In this document: in pieces, positions 34,865 through 43,008 of the stretch
How positions within the stretch are numbered: the stretch's first letter is position 1
Layout: every line of letters begins with the position of its first letter
Assembly: GCF_000225825.1 (NCBI RefSeq)
Contig: NZ_AGBX01000007.1
Coordinates: 434,001 to 498,000 of the forward strand
Length of the DNA: 64,000 bases
Direction: 5' to 3'
From: Brachybacterium squillarum M-6-3
GTDB lineage: Bacteria; Actinomycetota; Actinomycetes; Actinomycetales; Dermabacteraceae
Translations under genes and position numbers: made by a program
The notes under the pieces: model-generated
Seen by the model: only the letters and a program-made list of their open reading frames with translations
Told to the model about the DNA's origin: nothing
Database searches by the model: none

Positions 34865-37800
34865 TCACCCCTGGGAGGGTTCGGCATCCTCGTCCGGGGC
34901 CTCGTCCGAGGCCGGGTCCGGGGTGGCCTGCAGGGCATCGTCCGAGGTCTCCTCCGGGGAGTCGGCCGTGACCGGCTGCTCGTCCCCGCGCGGGGCCGGC
35001 TCGGCCTCCTGCGGGGCGGGCTCGGGGGCGTCCTGCGTCTCGGCCGTCTCGGCGTTCGGTGCGGGCTCCGCATCCGGCGCCGGGGCGTCCTCGGCGAGGG
35101 TCACGACCTGGCCGTCGACCACGACCTCCGGCTGGCTCTGCTGGCCGGTGGATGCGGCGGCGATCGAGGCGATGGTCGCCTTGGCCAGCGCCCGGGAGTC
35201 GTCGTCCTGGAGACGGTGGACGTCGGAGGAGTCCGCCGCGCCGGAGCCGTCACCCGAGACGTTGCCGCCGGATCCGTTGCCGCCGTTCCCGCCGGATCCG
35301 TTGCCGCCGTTCCCGCCGCCGGTTCCCGAGGTGTCCTCGCCGTCCTTGGCGCCGCGGCCCTTGCCCCGACGACGCTTGCCGGAGCGGGGTGAGGAGCCGA
35401 TGGACTCCCCCGCCTCGACGTGCTGGTGGGGCTCCCCGTCGAGGTCCACCACGAGGCCGCGGCCGGCGCAGTGCTCGCAGGAGGTGGAGAAGGTCTCCAC
35501 CAGGCCCTGGCCGACGCGCTTGCGGGTCATCTGCACCAGGCCCAGCGAGGTCACCTCGGCGACCTGGTGCTTGGTGCGGTCCCGGCCCAGGCACTCGACC
35601 AGACGTCGCAGCACCAGGTCGCGGTTGGACTCGAGCACCATGTCGATGAAGTCGATGACGATGATGCCGCCGATGTCGCGCAGCCGCAGCTGGCGCACGA
35701 TCTCCTCGGCGGACTCGAGGTTGTTCTTGGTGACGGTCTCTTCGAGGGTGCCGCCGGAGCCGGTGAACTTGCCGGTGTTCACGTCGACCACGGTCATGGC
35801 CTCGGTGCGGTCGATCACCAGGGAGCCGCCGGAGGGCAGGTAGACCTTGCGGTCCATCGCCTTCAGCAGCTGCTCGTCGATGCGGTACTTCGCGAAGACG
35901 TCCTTCTCGCCGACGTGCGCGGTGACCCGCTCCAACAGGTCGGGGGCGACGTCGGAGACGTAGGAGTGCACGGCGTCGTAGGCCTCGGAGCCCTGCACCA
36001 CCAGGGAGGTGAAGTCCTCGTTGAAGACGTCGCGGACCACCTTGATGGCCAGGTCCGGCTCCTGGGACAGCGCCACTGGCGCGGTCTTGGACTTCTGCGA
36101 CTTCTGGATCTTGTCCCACTGGGCGCGCAGACGCTCCACGTCGTGGGTCAGCTCCTCCTCGCTGGCCCCCTCGGCGGCGGTGCGCACGATGACGCCGGCG
36201 TCCTCGGGGATCAGCTGGCGCATGATCTTCTTCAGCCGGGCGCGCTCGGTGTCGGGCAGCTTGCGGGAGATGCCGGTCATGGAGCCGCCGGGCACGAACA
36301 CCACGTAGCGGCCGGGCAGGGAGATCTGGCTGGTCAGGCGGGCGCCCTTGTGGCCGATGGGGTCCTTGGTGACCTGCACCAGCACCGAGTCGCCGCTCTT
36401 GAGGGCGAGCTCGATCCGGCGCGGCTGGCCCTCCAGGCCCACGGCGTCCCAGTTGACCTCGCCGGCGTAGAGCACGGCGTTGCGGCCCTTGCCGATGTCG
36501 ACGAAGGCGGCCTCCATGCTGGGCAGCACGTTCTGCACCTTGCCCAGGTACACGTTGCCCACCATCGAGGTGTGGGACTTCTGGGCGACGTAGTGCTCGA
36601 CCAGCACGTCGTCCTCGAGGACCGCGATCTGGGTGCGGCCGGAGCGCTCGCGCACGATCATCGAGCGCTTCACGGACTCGCGACGGGCGAGGAACTCGGC
36701 CTCGGTGATGACGTTGCGCTTGCGGCCGTTGTCGCGACCCTCGCGGCGGCGCTGCTTCTTGGCCTCCAGGCGGGTGGAGCCCTTGACGGCCTTCACCTCG
36801 TCGCGGGCCTCGCGCACCTTGACCACGGTGTTGGGCGGGTCGTCCGGGGAGTCGTCGGAGTCCGAGGAGCCCGAGCGGCGACGACGACGGCGTCGGCGGG
36901 AGCTGGAGCCGGAGGAGCCCTCGTCCCCGTCGCCGGAGTCCTGGCCGCCCTCGGCGGAGTCCTCGCCGGCATCGTCGGAGCCCTCGGCATCGTCCCCGGC
37001 CGAGCCCTTCGCAGAGCCCTTGCCGCGCTTCCCGGAGCCGCGCTGCGACCCGCCGTCGCGCTCGCCGTCCCGGGAATCCTCGGAGCTGTCGGAGTCCCCG
37101 GAGTCCTGGTTCTCGTCCTCGTCGTCCTGGCCGCGCTCGTCCTCGCCGCGGCCGCGACCGCGACGGCCCCGGCCACCGCGGCGGCGGCGGCGTCGCGAGG
37201 AGCCGCCGGAGGACTGCTCGTCCTCGCCGCCGTCCTGCTCGTCCTGGTCGTCGCGCTCGGAGGAGGCGTCCTCGTCCGCGGCGTCGTCCCGGTCGCTGCC
37301 GGAGCCGGTCTCGTCGCGCGACTCGCCGCCGCGGGAGCGACCGCGCCCGCGACCGGAGCGGCTGCGACGACGGGAGGGGCCCTCGCGGGTCCCCTCCTCG
37401 TTGCCGTCGTCCTGCTCGTCGCTGGTGTCCTCGGCGTCGTCGGAGCCCCGGGGGTCTCCGGCATCCTCGGCCGCGGGGGCGGAGGGACCGACCGTGGTGC
37501 GGCGCTGGGCGGGGGCGGGGGCCTGGAACAGCAGGGAGGCGAAGTCGAGCTGCGCCTTCTCGCGGCGTGCACGGTCGCTCTCGGCGTCCTCGCCGTTCTC
37601 CGCGGCATCGCCGCCACGCGTGGTGGCCAGGGCCTTGAGGTCGTCGGCCACCGAGCTGCCGGCGGGGGCGCACTGCCCGGCCTGCTCGGTGGGAGTCTCC
37701 TCGGCCTCCTCCGTCTCCTCCTCGGGGGCGGCGGGGGCCACGGGCTGGGCCTCAGTGGGGGCCACGAAGACAGGGGCGCCGGCCGGGGAGCCGGCGCGGC

Positions 37801-38050
37801 GACGCTGCTTCTTGGCGGGGGCCTGCTCGGCCGGGGCCGCACCCTGCGCGGGCACGGCGGTCTGGTGCGCGACCGAGGTGCGGGGCGCCTCGGGAGCAGC
37901 GGGGGCGGTGTCGCCCTGCTCCCCGCTGCCGGTCGGGGCGCCCGCCGGGGCGCCGGCGCGGCGGTGGGAGCGGCGTCCGCTCGGGGTGGAGGACTGCTCG
38001 GTCGAGGCGCTCTCGTCCGTGGGGTCCGCGGGGGTGGTGCTGTCGGGCAT
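34865..38050 (-). CDS. rne: Ribonuclease E/G family endoribonuclease
   Basis: A 1061-residue RNase E/G. Residues 1-430 are a disordered, Arg/Glu/Ser-rich extension with two copies of a RRAGxPAGAP motif, as in actinobacterial RNase E. The S1 domain follows (SMVGNVYLGKVQNVLPSMEAAFVDIGKGRNAVLYAGEV), then the catalytic domain with VVDVNTGKFTG (Mg-binding aspartate), GGIIVIDFIDM and the Zn-link CEHCAGRG. The last 150 residues are acidic with a GGNGSG repeat. The disordered arms are probably where degradosome partners or membrane attach. Main mRNA-decay and rRNA-processing enzyme of the cell. Confidence 0.95.
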   Translation of the reverse strand: MPDSTTPADPTDESASTEQSSTPSGRRSHRRAGAPAGAPTGSGEQGDTAPAAPEAPRTSVAHQTAVPAQGAAPAEQAPAKKQRRRAGSPAGAPVFVAPTEAQPVAPAAPEEETEEAEETPTEQAGQCAPAGSSVADDLKALATTRGGDAAENGEDAESDRARREKAQLDFASLLFQAPAPAQRRTTVGPSAPAAEDAGDPRGSDDAEDTSDEQDDGNEEGTREGPSRRRSRSGRGRGRSRGGESRDETGSGSDRDDAADEDASSERDDQDEQDGGEDEQSSGGSSRRRRRRGGRGRRGRGRGEDERGQDDEDENQDSGDSDSSEDSRDGERDGGSQRGSGKRGKGSAKGSAGDDAEGSDDAGEDSAEGGQDSGDGDEGSSGSSSRRRRRRRRSGSSDSDDSPDDPPNTVVKVREARDEVKAVKGSTRLEAKKQRRREGRDNGRKRNVITEAEFLARRESVKRSMIVRERSGRTQIAVLEDDVLVEHYVAQKSHTSMVGNVYLGKVQNVLPSMEAAFVDIGKGRNAVLYAGEVNWDAVGLEGQPRRIELALKSGDSVLVQVTKDPIGHKGARLTSQISLPGRYVVFVPGGSMTGISRKLPDTERARLKKIMRQLIPEDAGVIVRTAAEGASEEELTHDVERLRAQWDKIQKSQKSKTAPVALSQEPDLAIKVVRDVFNEDFTSLVVQGSEAYDAVHSYVSDVAPDLLERVTAHVGEKDVFAKYRIDEQLLKAMDRKVYLPSGGSLVIDRTEAMTVVDVNTGKFTGSGGTLEETVTKNNLESAEEIVRQLRLRDIGGIIVIDFIDMVLESNRDLVLRRLVECLGRDRTKHQVAEVTSLGLVQMTRKRVGQGLVETFSTSCEHCAGRGLVVDLDGEPHQHVEAGESIGSSPRSGKRRRGKGRGAKDGEDTSGTGGGNGGNGSGGNGGNGSGGNVSGDGSGAADSSDVHRLQDDDSRALAKATIASIAAASTGQQSQPEVVVDGQVVTLAEDAPAPDAEPAPNAETAETQDAPEPAPQEAEPAPRGDEQPVTADSPEETSDDALQATPDPASDEAPDEDAEPSQG

Positions 38051-38343
38051 GGTGCCGTCTCCTCGTCACGGGTCCAGCGCACCCTGGCCCCGCCTGTCAT
38101 CGTCCCTGAGGACGGAAGTCTTCGGCCCTCGCCGTCGCGCGGCTCCCCTCGGGGAGCGCAGCGGGTCGAGCTCGGGAGCGGACACGGTCGCGAATACCGC
38201 GTGGCCGGTGCTCCGCCGCCTCGACGCCGGGAGGTTCCTCCGCCCGGTACGGGGCGGAGAAGTGCCTGGATCAGTATGGCACAGCAGTGGACAGCGGGAC
38301 CGGGGACATGCCCGGGACGGACCACGGAACGGACGAGCCGGGC

Positions 38344-38368
38344 GTGACCTCCCCGTGACCTGTGTGAC
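38344..38368 (+). promoter_or_regulatory. Helically phased GTGAC repeats upstream of cydA
   Basis: GTGAC occurs at 38344, 38355 and 38364 (spacing 11 and 9 bp) and once more at 38461. Such phasing suggests an activator or repressor that binds one face of the helix; no full CRP- or Rex-type palindrome is present. Confidence 0.3.
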
Positions 38369-38431
38369 GCTGCCCTCTCCGCTGCGACCTGAGCTCATGT
38401 GCCCCTGGCCCGGAAGAGGGACGATGGTCCC

Positions 38432-38459
38432 CTGGCACCCCGTCGGACCGACCTAGCTT
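38432..38459 (+). promoter_or_regulatory. Probable cydA promoter
   Basis: CTGGCA (38432-38437), 16-nt spacer, TAGCTT (38454-38459). The transcript would start near 38466 and include the GGGAGG ribosome site before the cydA ATG. Confidence 0.45.
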
Positions 38460-38492
38460 CGTGACAGCGTGTCCATCTCCCCGGGAGGATTC

Positions 38493-40049
38493 ATGGAAGC
38501 CCTCGACCTCGCTCGGTGGCAGTTCGGCATCACGACCGTCTACCACTTCATCTTCGTGCCGCTCACCATCGGCCTCTCGCTGCTGGTCGCGATCATGCAG
38601 ACGGTGGCGGTGCGCGCCACCGACCCGGTGCGCAAGGACGCCTGGTTCCGGATGACCAAGTTCTTCGGCTCGATGCTGATCGTGAACTTCGGCATCGGCA
38701 TCGCGACCGGCATCGTCCAGGAGTTCCAGTTCGGCATGAACTGGTCCGAGTACGCCCGCTACGTGGGTGACGTGTTCGGGGCGCCCCTCGCCCTGGAGGG
38801 CCTGGTCGCCTTCTTCCTCGAGTCGGTGTTCCTGGGCCTGTGGATCTTCGGCTGGGACAAGCTGCCCGAGAAGATCCACCTGCTGACCATCTGGGCCGTC
38901 GCGATCGGCACCACCGCCTCGGCGTACTTCATCATCGCCGCGAACTCCTTCATGCAGCACCCCGTCGGCGCGGTGCTGAACCCGGAGACCGGTCGCGCGG
39001 AGCTGGACCCGGACGGCGGCGGGCTCTGGGCGGTGCTCACCAATGTCACCACCCTCGCCGCCTTCCCGCACGTCATCGCGGGCGCCTGGCTGGTGGCCGC
39101 CGCGTTCCTCACCGGCGTCGCCTCCTGGCACATGGTCACCCACCACAACCGGGCCCGGCAGCGCGGCCTGGACACCCCCGACGGCGCCTATGAGCAGGAG
39201 GTCGCCACCACCCTGTACCGGCCCACCGTGCGCTTCGGCGTGGTCGCCATGGTCCTGGCCGGGATCGCGCTGATCGTCTCCGGGGACTTCCAGGCGCAGA
39301 TCATGTTCAAGCAGCAGCCGATGAAGATGGCCTCCGCGGAGGCGCTGTGCGAGACCCAGGAGGGCGCGCCCTTCTCGATCCTCACCATCGGCGGCCCCGA
39401 CGCCTTCGACCAGGACTGCTCGAGCGTCACCCACCTCATCGAGGTCCCCTACCTGACCTCCTTCCTGGCCACCCACACCTTCGACGCCGAGCTGCAGGGT
39501 GTGGACGACGTGAACGCGCAGTACCAGGAGCAGTTCGGCGAGACCGTCACGGACATCCACGGCAACGAGGTCGAGGCCGACTACCGCCCCAACCTCTTCG
39601 TCACCTACTGGTCCTTCCGCTTGATGATCGGCCTGGCCGTGTTCAGCGCAGTGCTGGCCCTGTGGGCGCTGTGGCTGACCCGCGGCAAGGGCGAGAACGC
39701 CCGCACCACCGGCTCGAACCTGTTCAAGTGGTTCGCGGTGCTCTCGATCCCGATGCCCTTCCTGGCCAACTCCGCCGGCTGGGTCTTCACCGAGATCGGC
39801 CGCCAGCCCTGGGTGGTCGCCCCCAACCCGGACGACCCGACGGTGCGGCTGATGACCCTGCAGGGGGTGTCCAGCCATCCCACCTGGATGGTGGTCACCT
39901 CGCTGGTGGCCTTCACCCTCGTCTACGGCGTGCTCGCCGTGGTCTGGTTCCACCTGATGCGCAAGGCCGCTCTCAAGGGCGCTCCCCTGCCCCAGCGGGA
40001 TCCCGAGACCGACGAGCTCGACACCCCGACCCTGTCCTTCGGCTACTGA
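38493..40049 (+). CDS. cydA: Cytochrome bd ubiquinol/menaquinol oxidase subunit I
   Basis: A 518-residue integral membrane protein carrying hemes b558, b595 and d. LARWQFGITTVYHFIFVPLTIGLS includes the conserved N-terminal His ligand; GDKLPEKIHLLT-type and QPWVV patterns (GRQPWVVAPNPD) are universal in CydA. The Q loop is compact to intermediate. Start at 38493 with GGGAGG 7 nt upstream; the in-frame ATG eight codons before lacks a ribosome site. First gene of cydABDC. Confidence 0.96.
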   Translation: MEALDLARWQFGITTVYHFIFVPLTIGLSLLVAIMQTVAVRATDPVRKDAWFRMTKFFGSMLIVNFGIGIATGIVQEFQFGMNWSEYARYVGDVFGAPLALEGLVAFFLESVFLGLWIFGWDKLPEKIHLLTIWAVAIGTTASAYFIIAANSFMQHPVGAVLNPETGRAELDPDGGGLWAVLTNVTTLAAFPHVIAGAWLVAAAFLTGVASWHMVTHHNRARQRGLDTPDGAYEQEVATTLYRPTVRFGVVAMVLAGIALIVSGDFQAQIMFKQQPMKMASAEALCETQEGAPFSILTIGGPDAFDQDCSSVTHLIEVPYLTSFLATHTFDAELQGVDDVNAQYQEQFGETVTDIHGNEVEADYRPNLFVTYWSFRLMIGLAVFSAVLALWALWLTRGKGENARTTGSNLFKWFAVLSIPMPFLANSAGWVFTEIGRQPWVVAPNPDDPTVRLMTLQGVSSHPTWMVVTSLVAFTLVYGVLAVVWFHLMRKAALKGAPLPQRDPETDELDTPTLSFGY

Positions 40050-40068
40050 GAAGGGAGCGCCTCAGATC

Positions 40069-41151
40069 ATGGACGCCATGCTCGATCCCACCGCGCTGCA
40101 GACGCTGTGGTTCGCGATCATCGCCTTCTTCTTCACCGGCTACTTCGTGCTGGAGGGCTTCGACTTCGGGGTGCAGATGAACGTGGCCGCCCTCGGCCGC
40201 GGCTCCACCGCGCGGCGCGGCACCATCCTGCGCACCATCGGCCCCGTCTGGGACGGCAACGAGGTCTGGGTGATCACCGGCGGAGCCGCCATCTTCGCGG
40301 CCTTCCCCGAGTGGTACGCCACCCTGTTCTCCGGCTTCTACCTGGCGCTGCTGCTGCTCCTGCTGGTGCTGATCGTGCGCGTGTGCGCCTTCAAGTACCG
40401 CGACAAGCAGGACTCGCCGCGCTGGAAGAACTCCTGGGACGTGATCCACGTGATCGGCGGCTTCGCCCCCGCGCTGCTGTGGGGCGTGGCCTTCTCCAAC
40501 ATCGTGGCCGGTGTCGGCATCGATCGGAACCACTGGGTGACCACCTCCCTGCTGGGCCTGCTGAACCCCTTCGCACTGCTGGGCGGCCTCACCTTCGTGC
40601 TGCTGTTCTGGCTGCACGGCACGCTCTACCTGACGCTGAAGACCGAGGGTGAGCTCCGTGAGGACGCCCATCGCCTGGCCGGGATCCTGGTGTGGCCCAC
40701 CATCGTGGTCGGCGCCGCCTACCTGCTGTGGTTCCAGCTCGCCCACAGCCACCAGGCCTGGACCTGGGCATCCATCGCCGTGGCCGCCCTCGCCCTGATC
40801 GCCGTGGTGCCGCTGGCCCGGATGCGCCGCGAGGGCTGGGCCTTCGCCGCCACCTCGCTGGCGATCGCCGCCGCCGCGATCACCCTGTTCGGCGGGCTGT
40901 TCCCCTTCGTGATGCCCGCCAGCAACGACCTGGCGAACTCGCTGACCGTCGCCAATGCCTCCTCCACCGCCACCACGCTGACGGTGATGACCTGGGCATT
41001 CGTGATCATCATGCCGCTGGTGCTGGCCTACCAGGGCTGGACCTACTGGGTGTTCCGCCACCGGGTCTCCGGGGACGAGGGCCCGGTGCCCGGCAGCGGC
41101 CTGGTCGAGAAGGCCCGCCGCGGCTACCGCCAGGCCTTCGAGCAGGACTGA
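40069..41151 (+). CDS. cydB: Cytochrome bd oxidase subunit II
   Basis: A 360-residue membrane subunit. FTGYFVLEGFDFGVQMNVAALGRG and RRTIGPVWDGNEVWVITGGAAIFAAFPEWYATLFSGFY-type sequence are the CydB hallmark. Starts 19 nt after cydA; GAAGGGAG is upstream. Pairs with CydA to reduce O2 at low oxygen tension. Confidence 0.96.
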   Translation: MDAMLDPTALQTLWFAIIAFFFTGYFVLEGFDFGVQMNVAALGRGSTARRGTILRTIGPVWDGNEVWVITGGAAIFAAFPEWYATLFSGFYLALLLLLLVLIVRVCAFKYRDKQDSPRWKNSWDVIHVIGGFAPALLWGVAFSNIVAGVGIDRNHWVTTSLLGLLNPFALLGGLTFVLLFWLHGTLYLTLKTEGELREDAHRLAGILVWPTIVVGAAYLLWFQLAHSHQAWTWASIAVAALALIAVVPLARMRREGWAFAATSLAIAAAAITLFGGLFPFVMPASNDLANSLTVANASSTATTLTVMTWAFVIIMPLVLAYQGWTYWVFRHRVSGDEGPVPGSGLVEKARRGYRQAFEQD

Positions 41152-41197
41152 GCCGGACGGGGAGGGCCGCATCGTGGTGACCTCCGGCCCGCGGACA

Positions 41198-41215
41198 TGT
41201 CAGGACCGCCTGACA
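41198..41215 (+). promoter_or_regulatory. Palindrome TGTCAGG-N4-CCTGACA before cydD
   Basis: A perfect 7-bp inverted repeat ends 11 nt before the ATG at 41227. It may be a protein operator for internal control of cydDC or an RNA hairpin near the ribosome site. Its presence supports the 41227 start over the ATG at 41197. Confidence 0.4.
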
Positions 41216-41226
41216 GACTGGCCGCG

Positions 41227-43008
41227 ATGACCACGCAGACCGCCGAGCCCGCCCCGGACGCGGCTGTGCCCCCGGGCCCGGTCGACGTCACGGCAGCGGT
41301 CGACGAGCCCGCCCGCCGCGCCTCACGGGCGCCCCTGGACCCGCGCCTCGTGCGCGAGGTGCGGGCCGCCCGCGGGCACGTGCTGCGCACGGTGGCGCTC
41401 GGCGTGGTGCAGGCCCTCTGCGTGATCGCTACGGCGCTGGCCGTCGGCGCCCTCGGCAGCCGACTGCTGGTCGACGGGAGCCGGCCGACGGACTCCCCCG
41501 GCTGGCTGGCCGTGCTCGCCCTCGCCCTGGCGGTGCGCGCCGCCGCGGTGCTCCTCGAGCGGGCCACCGCCCACCGCGCCGCCACCGCCGCCATCGCGGA
41601 GCTGCGCGTCCGGGTGGTCGCGCACGCCGCCCGGCTCGGCCCCCGCGCCGGCGCCGGCCGCGGCGCGGACCTCACCAGCCTTGTCACCACGGGTCTGGAG
41701 AAGCTGCGCCCCTACCTGGTGGGCTACGTGCCGCAGCTGATGCTCGCCGCGACCGTCACCCCGGCGTGCCTGCTGGTGATCGCCCTGCTGGATCCGCTGA
41801 GCGCGGTCATCGCCGTGGTCACCCTGCCGCTGATCCCGGTCTTCATGATCCTGATCGGGAAGCTCACCGAGGGCCGCTCCGAGCGGCTGCTGGCGGACAT
41901 GCGCTCGCTGTGGGCGCAGCTGCTGGACCTGGTGGACGGCCTGCCGACCCTGCGGGCGCTGGGCCGGGAGAAGGGCCCCGAGCGAGTGGTGCACGAGCTC
42001 GGCGAACGGCACCGACGCTCCGCGCTGGGCTCCCTGCGCTACGCCTTCCTCTCCTCGATGGTCCTGGAGCTGCTGGCGACCCTGTGCGTCGCCCTGGTGG
42101 CGGTGAGCATCGGGATGCGCCTGGTCTACGGGGAGATGGAGCTGGCCCCGGCGCTCGCGATCCTGGTGCTCGCCCCCGAGGTGTACCTGCCGCTGCGCGC
42201 GGTCGGCTCGCAGTACCACGCCTCCACCGACGGGCTCGCCGCCGTGACCGCCGCCTTCGAGGTGCTCGAGGAGCCGCTCCCCGCCGACGGCAGCGAGCCC
42301 GCCCCCGACCTCGCCACCGCCGCCCTGCGGCTGCGCGGCGTGGACGTGACCTCCCGGGAGGGCCTCGCCCCCGCGGGCCTCGACCTCGACCTCGCCCCCG
42401 GGCGCGTGCTCGCCCTGACCGGCGCCTCGGGGGCGGGCAAGACCACCGCGGTGTGGGTGCTGCTGGGCCTGCTGGAGCCCACGCGCGGCCGCGCCGAGGT
42501 GGTCGCTGCCGACGGCGCCGTGCTCCCTGTGACCGCGCTGGAGCGGGAGAGCCTGTGGCGCCAGGTGGCGCTGCTCCCCCAGCGCCCGGTGCTGCCCGCC
42601 GGCACCCTCGCCTCCGTGCTCGCCGAGGCCGCCCCTTCCGCGGACGCCGCCGCCCGGCGGGAGGCCGCCCGGCGGACAGGGCTGGACGCGGTGATCGCCG
42701 AGCGCGGCCCCGAGGCGCCGGTCGGCCGCGGTGGCCAGGGGCTCTCCCTCGGGGAGCGGCAGCGTCTGGCCCTGGCCCGCGCCCTGCTCTCCCCCGCCCC
42801 GCTGGTGGTGCTCGACGAGCCCACCGCCCACCTCGACGGGGCGAGCGAGCAGAAGGTGCTGGACACCATCGCAGCCCTGCGCGCCCAGGGCCGCACCGTG
42901 CTGCTGGTCGCCCACCGCTCCCGGCTGATCGAGGCCGCGGACACGATGGTCGAGGTGCACACCGCCCCCGCCGCCGGTCCCGCCCGGCAGGAGGTGTCCC
43001 CCGCATGA
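41227..43008 (+). CDS. cydD: Cysteine/glutathione-type ABC exporter for cytochrome bd assembly, CydD
   Basis: A 593-residue half-transporter: six-TM domain (about 45-320, with VTLPLIPVFMILIGKLTEGRS) and ATPase domain with Walker A TGASGAGKTT, signature LSLGERQRLALARALLS and Walker B LVVLDEPTAHLD. Together with CydC it exports thiols (or heme, as proposed) needed for bd oxidase maturation. An alternative ATG at 41197 would add 10 residues. Stop overlaps the cydC ATG (ATGA). Confidence 0.93.
   Translation: MTTQTAEPAPDAAVPPGPVDVTAAVDEPARRASRAPLDPRLVREVRAARGHVLRTVALGVVQALCVIATALAVGALGSRLLVDGSRPTDSPGWLAVLALALAVRAAAVLLERATAHRAATAAIAELRVRVVAHAARLGPRAGAGRGADLTSLVTTGLEKLRPYLVGYVPQLMLAATVTPACLLVIALLDPLSAVIAVVTLPLIPVFMILIGKLTEGRSERLLADMRSLWAQLLDLVDGLPTLRALGREKGPERVVHELGERHRRSALGSLRYAFLSSMVLELLATLCVALVAVSIGMRLVYGEMELAPALAILVLAPEVYLPLRAVGSQYHASTDGLAAVTAAFEVLEEPLPADGSEPAPDLATAALRLRGVDVTSREGLAPAGLDLDLAPGRVLALTGASGAGKTTAVWVLLGLLEPTRGRAEVVAADGAVLPVTALERESLWRQVALLPQRPVLPAGTLASVLAEAAPSADAAARREAARRTGLDAVIAERGPEAPVGRGGQGLSLGERQRLALARALLSPAPLVVLDEPTAHLDGASEQKVLDTIAALRAQGRTVLLVAHRSRLIEAADTMVEVHTAPAAGPARQEVSPA

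Larger units (their letters stand above)
38051..38492. other. Divergent rne-cydA intergenic region
   Basis: 442 bp. On the rne side, in its 5' leader, two short hairpins are visible (38101-38114, CGTCC/GGACG; 38142-38157, GCTCCCC/GGGGAGC), which may relate to RNase E autoregulation. On the cydA side, GTGAC repeats at 38344, 38355, 38364 and 38461 and a promoter at 38432-38459 are seen. No gene. Confidence 0.5.

Noticed and set aside
35240-35330. Gly/Asn repeats of the RNase E tail as a mobile or CRISPR-like repeat
   Set aside because: They are in-frame codon repeats in a disordered protein region; no spacer structure exists anywhere in the window.
35420-38347. 975-codon plus-strand open frame across RNase E
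   Set aside because: Antisense shadow of a well-supported RNase E gene; the composition is Ala/Gly/Leu-rich without motifs.
38051-38492. Rex or CRP palindrome upstream of cydA
   Set aside because: No TTGTG-N8-CACAA or TGTGA-N6-TCACA site was found; only half-site-like GTGAC repeats.
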